From the NCBI GenBank assembly GCA_010093485.1, contig MU001494.1, positions 291,226-355,225 of the forward strand: 64,000 bases of DNA, given 5' to 3'. The translations under genes and the position numbers were made by a program. Positions within the stretch are counted from its first letter, which is position 1. Every line of letters starts with the position of its first letter. The DNA comes from Karstenula rhodostoma CBS 690.94. Taxonomy: Eukaryota > Ascomycota > Dothideomycetes > Pleosporales > Didymosphaeriaceae. Under the pieces are notes generated by a model. The model had not been told where the DNA came from, did not search any database, and worked only from the letters and a program-made list of their open reading frames with translations. Shown here one piece after another: positions 60,516 to 64,000 of this stretch.

Positions 60516-61264
60516 TCAATCCGACTGCTTATTGTAGTCCACGCCTTGTGAAGACTTCCTTCGTGACCCTCCCATGCCCAAAGACGAACCGTTCTGTCTA
60601 GTCGAGCGCTTTCCCGTCGTGAGAAACTTCTCTGCCTCTTGCGCCAGAGTTTTCTTCTCCCAACTACCGACAGGATTCCTGACTCGATTGACTGTCGCCC
60701 CAGAGATGCTTGTAATTACGGGTGTTTCTACCCTGGTTGAAGACGGCTCGGGCGAAAGCTGACTCTCGTGGTTGAATCGACTCTCAACATCGGTCGCAAC
60801 TTCGTGTCCTTTCTCGTATTCCACGTCCGCCTTGCCATACTCGACCTGGGCCAAAAGAGCGGGCGGAGACCTATGTTCAGACCTCGAAGATGGCTGAGGT
60901 GGAGCGACGGTGCAACGAGCAGGTTCCGCCGCGGCTGTGGCCTGGTTGCTCGCATCTACTTTGTTCAGTAGAATTACGATGACGAGATCATCATGGAGTA
61001 GAGAAGCGTCGAGGTTGTTGTCGAATATATGGCTGTCCCGGATCATCGAGGAAAGTGTTTCCTCAGCAACTACACCTGGAAGAAATGAGCGACCTAGGAA
61101 TGCGTATCCAAGAATTGATACTCACCGTCCTCGAAAAGCTTGATGAAGTTACGGTAGACACTAGCGCTACCGAGCGTCAGATGGCCGCATATGTTGTAGA
61201 TGTAGGGCCAAGTATCGGCACGCGTGGCGAGTGGATTGGCCGGAGGGCGGAACAGTGACGGCAT
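60516..61264 (-). CDS. Two-exon hypothetical protein, 232 aa
   Basis: Exons 61,126-61,264 and 60,516-61,075 are joined through a 50-nt GTGAGT..CCAG intron. The join keeps the frame and continues a helical segment (YRNFIKLFEDG-VVAEETLSSM). The start ATG at 61,264 has a good context (gacaaaATGC); an in-frame ATG lies 15 codons upstream. Residues 1-90 look folded (WPYIYNICGHLTLGSASVY, LHDDLVIVILLNKVD), and the rest is polar and disordered, with Ser/Arg-rich patches (GGSRRKSSQG). No family recognised. Convergent with the SDR gene (266 bp between stops). Confidence 0.6.
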
Positions 61265-62830
61265 TTTGTCGACTCTGTAGTTGTGTTTACCCAGCAGATG
61301 TGAGAGCAAGATCGGTACTCGATGCCGTGGGTGAAGTTTTTAAGCTGTGGTTGATTGCGCATGTGGCGCGAAGCTGTCCGCGAAAATGGAACGCCTAGAG
61401 GGCCGTGCGCTCGACGTGTGCTCTCGCCTTTCACTTGAGCCCAATGTCGGGGTTTCGGGGGCATACAATATTGAACTGTCCAACCCAACCTTGGTTCCTG
61501 CTAATGACACACTGCAATGATCCCACCCATGTATGCTCTTTCTGTACATGCCACCTGCGTCCAACTTTGGACTCTTGGTGCAGGTACCAAGACAGTCTAA
61601 TGTTGGACTCACGCTGCCAGATCAATCTAGAGTTACACTCAGGTTTCCAAAACAGTCACAAGATGGAATTTAGCCTCTCTTTATCTACGCAGGGTAGCAT
61701 ACGTGCATTGCGGAGAGACTTTACGTGGCAAGATGGTGAATGTCTTCTCACGTGATTTTCTAGACCCATGCCGAAAGTGCCTCTGGCTTTGGCTAAGGAC
61801 AGTAGTCACCTTTTCCTATGACGAATACTAACCTGGTGTGATGTCATTGAGCTATTGTAATTTTGGTTCCGTGGAGCAACATGGAGATACTATACTAGCT
61901 GAGGTGTTTACTACCTGGGTAGTCGAACACGGGAGTTTATCGCAGATGACACGAGCTTCTATAAGAGTCATTCATGTCGGCCTGACACTGAGTTTTCGAA
62001 TGACTCTATGTGGGACACGTCGATACTCCTCACACCTTCTGGCGGCGCTATTGTCGCCATTCCTCAATCCGAGCTGAAGGTGGCTCAACACATGTAGCTG
62101 CTCAAGCTATATGCATCATATCCTGCAGCGTTGTCTAACCGCATGTGCAAATCAGCCTGAAGGAGAATATAGGCAGCTGAAATGCTTCTTGCTCTCGTTC
62201 TTAGAATTTATGCATACGTACTATTTCACTCGTAATCTATAAATACACGCTGGTCCGTATAAACCGATCGGCAGGCTGCCAGACTTGTGCAAATATGATT
62301 GTCCCTCTCTAATCAAAAAGGGTTTTTGAAAAGGTTTTGGCCGACACGTCGAATTGCCTAACGGGTGGTGTGGAGAACACGGAAGATATTCGGGGAGGCG
62401 TGTCGGCTGCGCGAGAGTCCTTCCTCTCACGGGAAGGTTAACACCGGCGATATAGTATTAGGTTAATATCATCAACTTATATATCAGCCTGAGCTACTCT
62501 AGGTTTAAATATTCTATATCTGATGCGTAAAGGCCTTCGCTGACATCTAGTCTTTATGTTTCCATGAGAGTCCTTCCAACCGCGAGCGGCCCGTCGCCTA
62601 TCAACAACGACCTAACTTAGAGAAAGACGATTTATCTTCAAAGACGACGCACACATAGCCGGCAGCATTGAACGTGTCGCAACACCTTGAACTAACAAGC
62701 TTTTAAGCGCGCGACATAGGCCGCAGCATAAGCGCTACTGATACTTTCCGTCGCGTGCCGAAATCCCCATCTCGAGCAGATCCGCATCGATTTGACACAA
62801 ATCGTACCGCAAACATGGAGACACATCACG
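61265..62830. other. Gene-poor interval
   Basis: About 1.57 kb with no frame carrying a recognisable domain. A 116-codon plus-strand frame at 61,405 lacks any supporting signal. It should contain the promoter of the two-exon gene at 61,264. Confidence 0.45.
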
Positions 62831-64000
62831 TCACAACGTGCAATGGGAAATTGAGCTAAGAGTACCAATCGACTGTCTGTTCGCGTATGCTTTCTGGGGC
62901 CAGGATTGATAAGGACCTACCGCTGGAGCACGACATAAAGTCGCACACACAAGTGCAAGACCTACCTTCGGAGCACAATCTGTACGAGCAGTCACGACAT
63001 GGAGACCTACCGTTCGAGCAGTAGCACTAGCAATGCAAAGAAATCCACTCACCGCGTTGTTCAGACCTGTCCCCTTTCCTGGGCCCTGGGCAGGCGGTTG
63101 CTGACCACCCGGAACTGTCCCACTCCCTGGAGCAACATCACCGGAAGGAGCTGTTCCAGTTTCACCGCCATCACTGGAACCATTGCCATTGTCATTGCCT
63201 TGGGCTGGCTGTGTAGCTTCCGGTGGTGTCCCGTCGCCTTGAGGAGTTACACTAGGTCCGCCGCCATTGTTGGGATCATTGCCATTGATGTTGCCTACAG
63301 CCGACGGGGTGGCGTTTGGAGGTGTTCCATCGCTTGTAGGAGTGGGAAAGTTGAAAGAAACGTCGGCATCGTCTTCGACCTGTATGCCAGTTTCACCAGC
63401 GTTGCTAGGACCGTTTCCTGGAGGTAGTTGGATGGCTGTTGATCCAGTAGGAGACGGAGTAGCTTCCGTTAAGCCAGGCTCCCCGCCGTTATTAGGATTT
63501 GTACCTCCGCTTGTAGAAGTGGTAGGAACGTCGTCATCGTCATCAGCATCTATGCCGGTATCATCACCGTCGTCAGGGCCGTTTCCTGGACTTGGAAGCA
63601 CTTCGATGCTTGTTGACAAAGGCGTTGAGCTAGGTTCACGGCTGGCGTTCGTACCCTCGCCTGCGCCTGTGCCCTGGGCTGGAGGTGTGGGGTCTGGGGA
63701 AACTCCGCCATTGCCCAGAGTGGGGGATGGTGTAGCCTCACCGGCGCCGCTGGGACCCTTCCCCGTGCCTTTGCCGGTCGCAAGAGGTGTACTGTCTAGA
63801 GGAGTGCTGCCTGGGGCGGTTGCATCGCTAGGATTTGTACCTCCAGGATTTGTGCCGCCACTAGGATTTGTACCTTCCCCGGGAGTTGGACTGAAGATGG
63901 TACCGCTTCCGGACGGCGGGGTAGCCTCACCCACACCTCCCTCAGGTAGTGTGGTAGTTGGTGCGGTGGCTCCTCCAGAGATTATACTGCTTCCAGACAG
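62831..64000 (-). CDS. Pro/Gly/Thr/Asn-rich low-complexity protein, 5' end beyond window
   Basis: The frame is open from the right edge, with no ATG start in view, so the gene begins outside the window. The visible about 300 residues are a mucin-like array of degenerate repeats (GGTNPNNGGEPG, GEATPSPT, PGNGPDDGDDTG) with acidic patches and no globular domain. Such proteins are often cell-wall or extracellular and O-glycosylated, but the N-terminus needed to judge secretion is missing. At 63,052 a GTGAGT could end the last coding exon; the frame continues in any case to a stop at 62,831 through a 45-bp tandem repeat, so the 3' structure is uncertain. Confidence 0.6.
   Translation of the reverse strand: MSGSSIISGGATAPTTTLPEGGVGEATPPSGSGTIFSPTPGEGTNPSGGTNPGGTNPSDATAPGSTPLDSTPLATGKGTGKGPSGAGEATPSPTLGNGGVSPDPTPPAQGTGAGEGTNASREPSSTPLSTSIEVLPSPGNGPDDGDDTGIDADDDDDVPTTSTSGGTNPNNGGEPGLTEATPSPTGSTAIQLPPGNGPSNAGETGIQVEDDADVSFNFPTPTSDGTPPNATPSAVGNINGNDPNNGGGPSVTPQGDGTPPEATQPAQGNDNGNGSSDGGETGTAPSGDVAPGSGTVPGGQQPPAQGPGKGTGLNNAVSGFLCIASATARTVGLHVVTARTDCAPKVGLALVCATLCRAPAVGPYQSWPQKAYANRQSIGTLSSISHCTL
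62914..63048 (-). repeat. 45-bp tandem repeat, three units
   Basis: Units begin at 62,914, 62,959 and 63,004, each with gacctaccNNNNgagca on the plus strand. On the coding strand each unit offers a GTAGGT that could act as a splice donor, and the period equals 15 codons. Divergence between units is high outside the shared 17-bp core. Confidence 0.7.

Overview
The window looks like a piece of a filamentous ascomycete chromosome (Pezizomycotina, plausibly a Dothideomycete). Introns are short, 44 to 97 nt, with GT..AG ends, and the gene families are typical of these fungi. A very AT-rich block abuts ordinary gene-dense DNA with a sharp edge. The species cannot be named from sequence alone.

Region 1 (1 to about 32,850) is a transposon graveyard. 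It almost completely lacks the dinucleotides CA and TG, and CG is very rare, while TA is in great excess. That is the signature of repeat-induced point mutation (RIP) run nearly to exhaustion. Reading the stops and Y/N/I/K codons back as the expected pre-RIP residues allows two elements to be classified: a plus-strand Ty3/gypsy chromovirus (gag, protease, RT, RNase H, integrase, chromodomain, polypurine tract, 3' LTR; 1 to about 6,636) and a plus-strand Plavaka-type DNA transposase (about 25,200-27,800). The rest consists of a duplicated 2.4-2.6 kb element, a large repeat of about 6.5 kb present twice in direct orientation, a family of about 115-bp mini-elements in four copies, and two large inverted-repeat structures. 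No intact gene is visible in this block.

Region 2 (33,142-39,250) is a compact oxidative cluster. A Baeyer-Villiger-type FAD monooxygenase (minus) is divergent from an FMN-dependent NtaA/SnaA/DszA-type monooxygenase (plus), which is followed by a Dal5/Liz1-like MFS anion transporter (plus). It has the logic of uptake plus oxidative attack on a small organic substrate.

Region 3 (39,700-44,222) is gene-poor and holds three small, cysteine-rich, probably secreted proteins, all on the minus strand and without recognisable family. They are effector-like candidates.

Region 4 (45,100-64,000) is mostly housekeeping and conserved-hypothetical. It holds a frameshifted coding remnant, mitochondrial release factor 1 (minus) divergent from a gamma-glutamyltranspeptidase-like Ntn hydrolase (plus), several nuclear-looking proteins of unknown function, an Ap4A phosphorylase (minus) with a GC-AG intron, a large disordered protein, a short-chain dehydrogenase, a two-exon orphan, and a mucin-like Pro/Gly/Thr-rich gene running off the right edge.

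Gene models were built by hand from reading frame, ATG and splice signals. Exon joins were kept only where the frame is maintained and, for known families, where a family motif is restored across the join.
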